From NCBI RefSeq assembly GCF_030247195.1, contig NC_080670.1:215624546-215688545 (forward strand): a stretch of DNA of 64,000 nucleotides. The letters run 5' to 3'. Made by a program: the position numbers and the translations under genes. Within the stretch, counting starts at the first letter, position 1; every line of letters starts with the position of its first letter. The DNA comes from Topomyia yanbarensis (lineage: Eukaryota; Arthropoda; Insecta; Diptera; Culicidae). Below are positions 23,100 through 34,704 of the stretch, piece after piece. The notes beneath the pieces were generated by a model. The model saw nothing but the letters and a program-made list of their open reading frames with translations. It searched no databases and had not been told where the DNA came from.

Positions 23100-24660
23100 A
23101 CCTTCCGAAACCACTCCATTCGCTCCATAAATGAAGCCATTACCGAGTCGTTTTTTCCTCCCGCTCGTTGCTGCGAGATCGTAAAATCCTACCTAAGCGA
23201 TAAGAACCCTTTTCTTTGGATGAGTCCTTGGTGAACCCCTTCCCCCCAATCCGACCTCCTTCAACCTTTCCTGCTGTCATCGCACGCTTATATTTATAGC
23301 ACTCCAGGGAGATCTGTATGCGGTTTAATATCGACCGAGCTAGAGAGAAAGAGATAGAGTGAGAGAGCACTATTCCAATTAAACGCTCATTTCCGAGGAT
23401 CGAGATTCGTCCCACAGAGCGCGCTAGCACCAAACCGACCGCAGCAGCAGCAACACCGGGGCGCTGAGGTTTGTTGCTGGTAGCTATCATGTCCGACAAG
23501 ACAAAACTACAAATCGCGAGCACTATCGAGAGATAATACCTGCTGGGGGAGATCGAGTCAACGCTGCTGTTGCTGTTGCTGCCGGCCGCCGGGGGTCGAG
23601 CAGTGAGCGATCGACTGGCAGCGATAAGCAAAAATCGATCGGCAATTAAATTCAGCATAAAAGCGCATGTTCTGTTTTTTTTTGTTGTTGCCCTCCCTAC
23701 TTGCTGCTTTGAGATCAAGATGCCTTCTAGAGCAGCGCGCGATGTGATGGAAGCTGTACAGGGGGCACACACAACAAATCAGATCGAACGTCATCCAATT
23801 AATTTTCAATAAAAATCGCCTAGCGAGAGAACCCCGAATTCAGTTCCTCGAAATGTCCGCACCGTCCGCCGAGCCGATTCCCATCCCCAACGCGAGTGCA
23901 AAACTATAACCAATTTGTATGAAATTTGCCTGAGGTGTGCCCCGTAGGTGGGCTCTGGCTGTGTGGCACCAGAGTCCGGGGGGGCGGGGCGAGCGCGAGA
24001 GATGGCTTGTCGCTGATAAGCGCGGACGACACTGCTGGGGGAAGCAGCGCATCGGCAGGGTTCTTGCCAAGGAGCCTCCCGCTGTGACGAATCGCGCGCG
24101 CTGGATGGGGGACGACGACGGCGAGAAAATAGAGGTGGAAAAAAAAGCTAGCGAAAACGAGGAGGAAACCATGCTGTCAACGCGACGGCGCAGCTCATTA
24201 CCACAGCCGAGGGGATCATCGATGGTGAAAAAAACAGAAACAGAGCAGAAAAAGCGGTGTTCCACTAGATGTAGTACAAGTGCATTAACAAATTCCGAAC
24301 AAGGTTTGAGTGTGGTACGACACAAGTGGCTCGGAGCCCCTTGGACCTTTCTGTATACAGGCGGGCAGGCAGGCAGGCAGGCGGAAGAGACAATCGTTTC
24401 GTTCGAAGGTTGAAAAGTAAAGAAAAGTGATCCTCTGCGACAGATTGGCAGCCACTAGCTATGTGTGAGCCATTTGTGATGTGTTCGAATAAATATGTAT
24501 GAACTGTTGCTGCGAGGATGCTATTCCTCTACTGCTTTCGGGTGCAGAGGGAAAGAAGAAAAAAACTACCAATTCGATTAAGCTTGTTATCCGTTCGAGT
24601 TGTCGCAAACAGAAAACGGCTCGATCTATTAAATCAGATCTACAACTGTTTGCGGATTGT
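23100..24660. other. GC-richer low-repeat island
   Basis: It stands out from AT-rich neighbours by CpG-rich words (GCGCGAGAGA, AATCGCGCGCGC), a GAGAGA cluster at 23341-23370 and a (GGCA)n run near 24361-24381. Mutually overlapping open frames on both strands at 23.14-24.41 kb (up to 210 codons) are low-complexity and unsupported. A candidate enhancer or unmethylated promoter-like region, by composition only. Confidence 0.4.
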
Positions 24661-25940
24661 AGGCTGAAAACTTACACGGAAAAAAATATTTCTTGAACAC
24701 CAACTTTAATTGCCAATTTGTTTTAGATTAGATTTTCTAGATCACTTTGATTGTTTCGGCTTTCTTGGATTTGCAGGATTCACTAGTTCTTTGGAATTTA
24801 TGTGAAATATTAAATAATTTGATTTATTGCGGAGTTCACGGTTTATAACAACACATCGTATACATGTGTTAAATTCATCTCTTGAAATTTTAAAATTAGA
24901 ATGAACTAGTACATTGCTGGATTTTTGTTTATATGTAACCTGGTCAATTTTGAAATTCTAAGAATCAATTTAAAATTCAAAGGATCAGTCGAATTTGACC
25001 ATCAATTCCTGATAACCGTTTTTTCGTTCTTGGGGTGAAATAAACCTTTAATTTATATAAACTTTAGCTTTTCAAGAAAACGGTTTTTTTGGATCGTAGA
25101 CAATTTTTGAATAATTATACATGGACATCTCTTTGAGACTAGAAAGTTGTTTATATCGTAAGATGTTTGAGAATTAAAAAAAATCCGGTTTTTCATGGTT
25201 TTCGTAAATTATATGATTTTTTTTAAATTTTTGCATTTTTTTTTATCCGGAAGAATGCCAAAGGGTTTTTTGAAATACTTCGAATTTTTTAAATTATTTT
25301 TAGAATTGTTTGAATTTTTGTCTGAATTAGAGATTTTTCTTCTTCAAGATTTCGTTGAGTTTTGAATTTTTTTAATTGTATAAATATTTTTAATCATCAG
25401 GATTTTTTGATTTTGTTCTGATTTCTTGAATTTGCATATTTTCTTTATCTTTGATTTTCTAGATTTTTTCTAGAATATTCTCGTCATTCATAGCGCATTT
25501 ATGTTCATAAACTTCTACTATCGACTTCTTGAATTTCATGGTTCTCTTGGATTTCGAGCATTATTTTGGTTTCAGTCTACCTTCTCATCTTGCACTAAAC
25601 AGAAACTAAGAATCCTTCTGTAGAACCAGGGAAACAGTAAATTATACCTACCGCTGTGTTGCTGTTCACTTTACAAGCAGTACATATAACAATACATCAC
25701 TGCGAAATGGTGTTGAGTGTCGATACAATGAAAATCTAGTCCTACTACGGTTGAATTTTGTTACCAATAATTACTTTAAATAACACCGTAAACCAGCTAT
25801 TCGGGCAATGGAATCATTACAGAAAAATCCAGTGTGTTTGGCACAGTTTTTGTACTTTACAAGACCCTTCTTTTTGTTTAAACATAAGCTAGGTTGGTAC
25901 TAAATTTAACAATATTTAAACTTGAACTTTTAACGGTACG
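24661..25940. other. AT-rich DNA, no gene seen
   Basis: Mostly T/A-rich low complexity (24.7-25.5 kb) with GAATTTTT-type words. ACACGGAAAAAAA at 24674-24686 resembles the terminus of some mosquito MITEs, but no partner end was found. Confidence 0.5.
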
Positions 25941-25944
25941 AGAT

Positions 25945-27818
25945 AGCAACATATTTTAGAAAAAATAAACTGAAGACATGCAAGCTGCAGCTTTTAAACT
26001 CTCCATTGCACGAGAAATTCAAATGTAAGCTTTAGGGTGTCCCTTAAAAAACTGTTTTATTTCTATAATTTTTGAAGGTTTTATTTTACACTGAAATGTT
26101 CTTTGGACAACTTGAAGATTATTTTTGGGTGCATAATTTGCTTAAAAACACCAACTACTATACTTTTGTCGTTTCACAATTATGGGAACTTTTACATAAA
26201 AATATAACTTTTTTCAAATAGCATTATCTTTGATTAGGAAACTTAACATTAAGTACCGTTGCGGTCATATGAAATATCATGATTTATAGTATAGATCACC
26301 AAAAAATAGTAAATGCGATATTTTTTTATATCTTGCAACATTTACTCAAAAAATAGTTTATTTTCTGGTAAATAGTATATAAAACTTTCTAACGAGAGAA
26401 GCTAGAGGTTCGGTATATTGAGACAAATTGTTTTCCTTCAAAATACCTTAAAATATTTCTAAAGTGATATTATGGAAAAATCAAAACTACAAAAGTTCTA
26501 GAAAGAAATCAATTTTTTAAAGAAACGCCCAAATTTTTTTTCTATAAATTTCTTGTAAAATGAAAAGTACACGACATAGAGTTTTTTAAAAAAAAATTCT
26601 TCGATTTTCTGGAAGACAGCGATACTGTATCTCGAACCATTAAAAACTTTATTTCCTGTATTTAAAAAATTTAGAGCCACCCTACTCACTATTTGAAACA
26701 ATAAAAAAGTATTGTAAAGTTCAATATTTTATCATAAAAACGAAACTATATTTTTTACATTGTCCACCGTAAAAGAAATTTAAGCATATTACGAAGGGTC
26801 AATTCATGAAAAACCGAAGTTTAAAATAACTTTTCTGTTTCATTTTTTCCAACCTATCCTTCATGTTTTTCAGAGTTTTTGATGACGAACATTTTTTTCT
26901 AACCCATCGAAACTCTAACTGCTATTATTCAAAAGATATAAGCACTTAACATACAAAAAATATACACAGTTGCGTTTCGGCTTTGCCTCATCAGAAACCG
27001 ACACTAACTTTTTGTCGGAATAGATTAGCGCCGGCTTGACGCAAATCCCTTAAAACTAAAACACACTTTGTGTTTCAATCGAACGACTGATCAAACGTGA
27101 TGTCCCGTTCGAGCAGAAGTTTTGTTTATGCCGATGAGACACAGTGAAGCCGAAACTTGTCTTGGCTTAGCAGGCCTATGCGAAATATAGCATAATACAA
27201 AAAATAGATTTTTTTAATACATTTTTAAATTTAAAAAAATATCGCAGTCGCCATTTTTTTGCTCAATTATAACTCTAATCATGACCTAATTTATAGTTAA
27301 AATTACGTTTTGTTTGCCCCAATGAGTGATATTGTTATTCCGAAGATCCCAGTTTTTGGCGAAAAAGTGCTCATAACTTTTCAACAAAAATAGTGAGATA
27401 TGTAGTTCCATGACAAAAAATTATTCGCCTTAAAACAATCTAAAAGTTTTCTGAAGACCACTGCAGTTTTAAATTAATACCGCAAAAGTCATTTGAATAA
27501 ATCAGTTTTGCTAAGTAACGCGCTAACCTTCGATTTTAATTTTGGTGTAAAATAAAAAGTATGACACATAGAGCTTACATGTTATCGGCAAACTTTTCCT
27601 AAATTTGTTGTTCTACAACTTCGCTGAAGGTGGTTTGGTTCTAGATAGAATGATTCAAAATTTTTTTTAGGTAAAATTAGAACCACCCTAACTGTTGTTT
27701 ACCAAAAAGCAGAGGTTCACAATCTACGAACACTTCTCTAAAGACTTAATATAGCTAAATTGTTTAGTTTTAGTGAAATCTCAAAATTCCTGCTAAATTT
27801 GCATTCTGGACAACTGTA
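25945..27818. mobile_element. Old Transib-related non-autonomous element (relic)
   Basis: The right end, read inward from 27818, is TACAGTTGTCCAGAATGC, then AAATTTAGCAGGAATTTTGA. This closely parallels the ends of the Transib at 55562-59750 (CACAGTGGTCCAGATCGC, then TAATTTAGGAGGAATTTTTA). Further shared blocks include AGAACCACCCTAA (27679), the TTTAGGGTGTCCCTTAAAA block (26030) and AAATGCGATATTTTTTTATA (26311). Reverse-oriented counterparts at 27239-27270 show that both arms of a long inverted repeat are present. No transposase is present. The outer left terminus was not located, so the left coordinate is approximate. Confidence 0.55.
26973..27159. mobile_element. Small inverted-repeat element (GTTTCGGCTT...CTCATC ends)
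   Basis: GCGTTTCGGCTTTGCCTCATC at 26973 is mirrored by GATGAGACACAGTGAAGCCG up to 27153, then AAAC. It lies inside the Transib-related relic, so it may be a nested insertion. A related structure is at 51621-51783. Confidence 0.5.
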
Positions 27819-28260
27819 TACTGGCTTCGTCCTAAGTGCTAGAGAGTTTAACAACCGATGGTACAATATGTGTAAATTCATTTAATAAGCCATCGTTTGA
27901 AAAACTTGGCGGCATCCAGAAATGATAATCGTTTGGATCGAACTGTTTATAATTAAAAAAAACAGCTCATGATATAAAGAAGGATAACAATGATAATTTT
28001 CATTATTGAAACACTGTAGGGAGAACTAAACTTACTGGCGATTATAATAATGATAACCAAAACAAAAGATACGTCTGGTGGAGCGCAGTTCTTATGCGCT
28101 GCTTCAACTTAAGTCACGGACAAACAATCCATAATTGGGAAAATGAACAAACACAAGAAATTCAAAAATGAATTTCAAAATCAATTATAAAATGTATTTA
28201 TTCGAAATACTATCAATATTAGGTCATGTAAAACAACACATTATTATTGCTTAGTGCAGC
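27819..28260. other. Unannotated AT-rich DNA
   Basis: No exon, element end or repeat array recognised. Confidence 0.4.
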
Positions 28261-28261
28261 T

Positions 28262-28530
28262 TTAACCTTAAGGGTCATTCGTTGATAAACTACAAATTTG
28301 TCTGTTATCCCAAATGACCTTCAGTGAGATGCAAAATTATGCCAAATGTCCGTTATGCCAAATGACCGGTTTTCAGAAGTTAAAAAGAATTTTGCCGAAT
28401 GTTGGTTATGTCAAATAACCTGCAGAATGATCACTTCTCAAAATTATGCCAAATGTTCGTTATGCTTAACGTCCATTATGCCAATTGACCTTATGTCAAA
28501 TGACTTCATTCCAAATGGCTCGCTCCCGAT
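28262..28530 (+). repeat. Degenerate minisatellite (TTATGCCAAATGACCG)
   Basis: About 14-17-bp words of the type TTATGCCAAATGNCC recur at least ten times with substitutions (for example 28312, 28334, 28352, 28444, 28466). The open frame through it (28346-28612) reflects the repeat. Confidence 0.75.
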
Positions 28531-28636
28531 AGCAATTCATTATATGGACAAAATGTCAAAAATTGATTCTAAGGTATTTCTACCAACACATGGATATATA
28601 TTCCCCAATTAATAGGCAAATGGTATCTTCAGTAAA

Positions 28637-28990
28637 GTTACTCCAAATAAACTGTTCTACAAGATTACAGAAGAAAAAATATTTTTTTGCTGAACAAAAA
28701 AATATTTTTTAAGATTTGGAGTACCCCCTTAAGAAAAACTATGTTCCTAACGACAAAATTCAGAAAATAGTTTCAACCATCTTTTTAGGGTTTGGAGTAA
28801 CCGTGCTAATTTGGTTGCTCCAAATAAACTCCAACAAGGAGGAAAAAAATATGTTTATAGTCGAATGAAAAAAATCGAAAAAGGGAGTACCACCTTAAGA
28901 AAAGTTAAGACGATAAAATATTCAAATACTTTATCAAGTTTCATGAAACTTCTGAACACTCCTAAGAACGAAAACATAACCGACAGCCAG
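28637..28990 (+). repeat. Two-copy direct repeat, period about 177 bp
   Basis: GTTACTCCAAATAAACTG (28637) and GTTGCTCCAAATAAACTCC (28814) head two units. Both proceed to GGAGTACC...CCTTAAGAAAA (28719 and 28884). Diverged. Confidence 0.6.
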
Positions 28991-29029
28991 TAAATACTTT
29001 TGACCGTCTTTTTTGAGATTGGGACCACT

Positions 29030-29480
29030 GTCCCGGCGCCGTCATTTCTTGAATTTGAAAGCCTTTCATTTTTAAAATTTCTTGATTCTCTTAGATATCT
29101 CGCTTTTCACAATTTTTGAATTTTCGGAATACTACTGTTTCTTGGAAGTTGTGGTTTTCTTGGTTTGATTTGGTTTGATGTTCTTAGACTTGATCATTTT
29201 TTTTTTCAATTTATTAAATTCTTTCGATTTTTTGAATTTATGGGTTCATTTTTAATTATAGGGATTGCTCTGGGCTCGTGTTTTTCTAATTCTTGGATTT
29301 TTCAAATTTTAATATTTATTCCTTGGTTTCCTGTATTGCATTTACTTTCCGTTTGACGGATTTCTAGGATTTTAGGTGACTTTAAGTTTCTGAATAGTTT
29401 GGATCATATTTTCAAATTGAATAATTTCTTTCATGCTGTTTTTAAAATTTTGGGATTTTCTATGACATTACTTTTTTGAA
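29030..29480. repeat. AT-rich low-complexity tract
   Basis: Repeated TTGAATTTT/TTTCTTGGATT words. No coding potential beyond composition-driven open frames. Confidence 0.6.
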
Positions 29481-32400
29481 TAAAATAGTTCAGCAGCCTC
29501 CTTTATTCAGGATTGCCTACTTATTGAAAGCTTCAAAAAATCACCCAAATGCTACAAAAAGCGTATTTGTCAATTTGAAAATCTATTAAGAGTTACTTGC
29601 ATATGAAAAACTGCTTCTTAAATCATTGAAGTAGGACATTCAAATGTAGGGCCCTAGATGACTACCCTGAGTATTGGAAAATTGGAATCGTATCTGATGG
29701 GACCGAACATTACCAAACTGATGAAAAATACACCGACATTTTGCCCGCTTTAAAATTCATGGACACAGATAAACACACCTACAATCGTACAACTCCAAAC
29801 TGACAGCTAAACCAGCAGCACTGCCCGGAGGGCCCTTAACGAACCGCGGAACATGCATGCATATTATTATTTTTTATTAGTATACACACAAAACATTTGC
29901 TTGGTCGAGCATTGCCTTTGCCCGCGCGATCCGTTTTTATAACCCTCTATCTCTCCCTCTCTCTCTCTATCTCACACGCTGCCTGCACACTTGTACACAT
30001 ATATGGCATATCATCATTTTAATAAACTGGATGAATGACAGAAGCAGAAGCAAGGCAGAAGAGGGCCACACCCCGTTTCGAACGTGTGCGCTGCTGCTGC
30101 TGCTGCTCGTTCGAAGCAGCCGCATCCTCCAACTCATTTCTTTTTTTTCGTTGATTTATGAGTTTATACAATCGAAATAATGTGATGGTTGATGATTTTC
30201 GCTTTCGTCACGTGTTATTTGGTATGGTTTACACGATAATACATCAGCGGGCAAGCCGACTGTGAAGGATTGACGCGCGAATGCGAATAAAGAGAAGAAA
30301 TAACAAAAAAATGGCAACCCAACCGTCCGTGGTGTTGTAGGTAGTTGGTTGTTTTGACGTGTAGATGGCGTTGTTTGTACAATTTTGCGGGAAGAAGTTT
30401 TGAAAACAGTTTCGAATGGAAACTTTTGCGGTAAAGTGCCCGTAACGGAAATGGAAAACGCGAACTGTTTTGCGACAGGGTAGGGTTGCCAACTTTTTTT
30501 TTCTTCTGTCACGTGATATTTAGCATACGACAGTTAGGAGCAAACGAACCGTTGAAAATCCGTATAGTTTTTCAGAAGGCGTCGGAATCGGACATTAATT
30601 GGGTAGAAAATCCGTTCACTTCAAATAACTAGCACGACGCTTTGGTGAGACAAATTACCCATGAGCTCTGTGTCCGTACTGTTACCGCCCCTTGGGATGG
30701 CGGAAGGAGGCGCCACAGATTCCTGCCCAGTCTCGCCTCTACAACAAGCTGTGATAAATGCGGTACGAATCGTTCTCGGAAACAAATCTTCCGCACAAAA
30801 GAAGGGAAAGGCCATTTGGCAAGTTCCTGGTCTAACAAGCTCTCGAGAAGAATAGCACACGCGAAGGAAGGATATGATTCCAACGACGACGACGACGACA
30901 GCGAGGACGACAACGACTAGGACGGAGGAACATAAGACGGAACGCAGAGAGAGAAAAAAAATGTTACCAAGCAGTTCTGCAAACAGACAAAATAATCACC
31001 GGAAGCCACTTCTTCATGCCGATTCCAACTAGTTGATGAAACTACTCCACTTCTAGCAGTAGTGAGAGACTAAATTGGCGAAGAAAAGGAGGGCAGAAAC
31101 TCAATGAGAAGGGATGTACGAAACTTGCCAAAAAAGCCGTAACTAATTGAGATATGGTTGAGACGTGTTATTTATTAGGTTCTTTTGCTTCACTCTTTAT
31201 GCCGAAGTGGGTCCAAGGGAGAGTTGCAGACGCACAGATGAAGCATTAGTTTTCCCCGCGTGTGATGTTTAGCACCGAACTAGGGTGACCATCGGTTAAG
31301 TTTTATTGTTTGAGGATTGTCACCGAATCGGAGCCGTTTAGATTTTGTTTGATCGATGAGTCTAGCGGTTTTCACTCATAGATGGCAGTAATGTAGAAGA
31401 TTAATCAAGTACTCACAGAGCCATCTTGTTGAAAGTAGCGGCAGTTATGATGCAGGTACTTTATTTTTAAATACACGCTTGAATATTTACAAGCTTATCT
31501 ATCGGTATTTTTGGTATGGAAAAAATGTAGACCGAATCAGTGAAAGAGATATGAATCACTCAAGAAATTTAGGAACCGAGCTATTAAAAAATATAGTGAA
31601 ACAACATAGATTTTAAGGATGCGATCATAGCATGGTAAATCGATTGCTTTGCACGCAGCTCACTTGGGTTCAATTCCCATTCCGCGTACATAGGATTAGA
31701 GATGTTTCCAGCTCAAACAAAAAGATTAAAACCTCTATAATCGAAACACAAAAAATATAGATAAAAAACTATTCGGTCGTAAATATTTGTGTCATCCTAA
31801 ATTGTTCAAAATTGTTACACTGCGTAAGATTAAACAACCCCGAACCCGGCAACACTGTTCTTTCGCAACCGTCATCACCGTCCCAACACCATTCCGCTCA
31901 CAAGAAGATACTCACATGGTCATCTCACAACAACCATACGCTTCGCGGTGTTACGACCTCACTCAGCTCAGGCTGGGCATATGTGTACACGTACATGCAT
32001 ACCAAAGGAAAGAGCAAAACCCCTGACTTGAAATTGAATTGAAAGTGGCATAAAATTTAATGCTTAAGTAAAGTGCGCCGTAAATAAACAGGCGGCCGAC
32101 TGCCCAGGGTGTGACGGTTGATGAAGAGCGAACGTGTGCTGTCCCGTCCTCTGTGCTCCGTTCCGCGGTCATGGCCTACTGCGACACACACTTTTCATCG
32201 GGATTGTCCTCTGGCGTTCAATGGCGCAACTAAACGATTGAACTTTGCGTCCAAAAAAAACCCCGTTAGAAAATCCATCACAGAAAATCGGATTCATTTT
32301 CTTTCCAGTTTTCAGCTTTTTTAACATTTATCGCGGTAACAACCCCCTGTAAAAAATATCACGGTTTAACACACAACACCCGTGCGAAATCGAATTCAAA

Positions 32401-34690
32401 CTCGCCGCGTAAAACTACAAAGCAGAGCAATGTTCGAAAAGCCGCCAGGGGGGCGTGATTTAATAAATTAATTTTACGATGATTATATTTACTGTTTTAT
32501 AGTCGTCGAATGCGCGGGCCAGGAAGCGTCCGAAAAGTCCGGTTTCACGCCCAACACAGCACATTCGCCAGCAGACGATACGCGGTCGCAGAAAATGCAA
32601 TTATAATGCGGTAATAAAATAAATGTAAACAAATGCGCGCACCCTGGCAGGGGATGGAAATTTATTGCAAGTATGTGTGCAATTTTCGGCTACATATTGC
32701 CGTCCGGGTATAATCGAATGCGGGATTTAATTGGTGGGCAGTTCTAATTGATGATAATGCTGCTGCTGTTGCTGCGGCTTCAACGGCATGGCCGTGACCG
32801 AATCGACTTTTTTTTATTCTGCGTCAAACGAAATTTTCTCACACTCTAACCATTCATCAACACTGTCCGTAGTAGTCCGTGTCCTCAATTGACGGCCTGT
32901 TCGCGCACCATCTTCGGCCGATGGTGAGATCACACGCCGGCTCACATTTTTTCGGGGATCGCCCATCCATCAAATTGTCACCTTCCTCCAACTCGAGCAT
33001 CGCCTGCTGCCTTCTCGTTGAAAATTCATTCAAAGCGAAGCCAGTGTGTCGCGTTTGTTTTTGTTGCAGTAGCAAATCGCAATTAGCATAACAAAACCCG
33101 ACTACAAGTTTACGCGCACGCGTCCTCCATTCAGAGACCCCGCGGTTTTTTTGTTGTTATTATTTTCTGTTGTTCATTGTCCGTACCATTGTCATGTACA
33201 TTTCAACAATCGGAAATGCGTGTGTCATCAAGTTAAATTCGGTATGCAAAACAGAACACCATACGACGATGATGTGCGCTTTTGGGCGGTCGATGGATTC
33301 ATTGAGGTGTGATCGGCTCATTGACTTGTCATTGTATGGTGTGAGCTATAGAGCTCGGAATGCGTATTGAAAGCATTTATAGCGAGTAATGGCCAGCTTA
33401 GGAGGTAAGATAAAGTCGAGATTTTGATGGCAAACTAACCTGACGAGTCTTATTGAAGTTTAGACAATTTGCTATAATTTTATAGCAACCAATTTTTTTT
33501 ATGGCAAAATTTTTTATACCGTATTTCTCTTTTAGACACTACAACTTGAAGGCTCACAAAGTTCCACGCTTAAAATAATAATCTATGGCATTAGATTTCA
33601 TCCCTGCTGGCGGTAAATTTGTCAAATTGCTTAATTTCAAACGGCTCGTTGACGCCCTAAGCTTACCGCTAACAACCCGAAAAGTCATCATAGAAACACT
33701 GACAAACCAACCGCAGAATGTCGTTCCGACCGACCGACCGACCGACCAACCACTCGGCAATGAATGATTGCCAACGGTCGGTTGAGATGAAGCGTGAAAT
33801 GAGTGCGCAAGCATTTTGGCCAAATGCTTAATTATCTGTGGCTTGTTTCTTTTGCATTTTTTTTGCTCGGCGTAGTTGTTTTCGGTTGGTCCGATCTCGG
33901 TCGAAACTCTGTCCGACGATCATCCACAGCCGCCGCCGCCTAATGAAGACAGTTACACGTTGTTTACGAGTGCCGTACGGGGGCAGTCGCTGTAGGATGG
34001 GGGGAGATGACGCGTTGAAAATTAATTCACCTAATGAGTACGCCACTTGGCTTACTGACTGGTGGCTGCACTGCACTGTTCTGTTGGCACAGAGAAAATG
34101 TGGTGGTAAATTGTGCGCGTTAGCTAATTTGCAGGTTGGTCATTGCTTGAGTTAGCAGTACAGAAGAAGTTAGAGTGAAGGGTTCTTTGTCATGTTCCGG
34201 TAAACGTTCAGTCATGTGAGGCTTTTGGTGGATCCTGTATTTTGAGACATTCGATAAGGCTTGTTTGTTTCAATAAACCAAAAGCACTACATACAACTTG
34301 TTATTAAACAGATCTTTGAATCTATAACGTTTGAAGTACTGAAGAAGACGAGATAATATATCAAACTAGTTGGTAACGTTGATACTATTGATGATGAAGA
34401 CTTAAAGTCTTCAGCAAAGTTGATTCCAAAGGTCTATCACATTGTCAATAATCTGGTTTCTTTTTTTCTGAAACAGCACCCTGCTATTATGTGCTCGTCC
34501 AAACCTGCCATCCGACTCAGATTGGAAAATGTTTGGGTTTAAATTTCGTATTGCACGTTTTTCATCGATTGTTGTACGTAACTGCAGAATGTGTATGCTA
34601 AAAGTAAATGCCCTTTTTTATGAATAGATTTGTAATATAATAATTTTGTATTTTTGATGTATTTTTCACGTGTTCATAATTTTTATCCCA
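29481..34690. other. Long low-repeat island
   Basis: Largely unique-looking DNA except for a SINE at 31618-31760. It contains a CT run (29949-29968), CTG-rich words (30091-30107 and 32758-32775), (GAC)n at 30881-30900 and (CCGA)n at 33727-33748. Open frames at 30.16-30.51, 30.62-30.92 and 33.55-34.15 kb overlap on both strands and lack splice context or resemblance. TTTAAT/AATTAAT-rich words around 32460 look like homeodomain-type sites but are not diagnostic. Confidence 0.45.
31618..31760 (+). mobile_element. tRNA-derived SINE, second copy
   Basis: Box B GGTTCAATTCC lies at 31668-31678. The following body (CATAGGATTAGAGATGTTTCC and AAAACCTCTATAATCGAAAC) corresponds to the copy at 91-260. 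Box A is degraded. Confidence 0.65.
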
Positions 34691-34704
34691 TTACAAATCC
34701 ATTC

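Noticed and set aside
23140..24413. Open frames of 158-210 codons on both strands
   Set aside because: They overlap each other in opposite orientation in GC-rich DNA, with low-complexity peptides and no splice or family evidence.
30621..30920. Overlapping frames with an Asp-rich tail
   Set aside because: The acidic tail comes from a (GAC)n run and frames on both strands compete; no conserved residues recognised.
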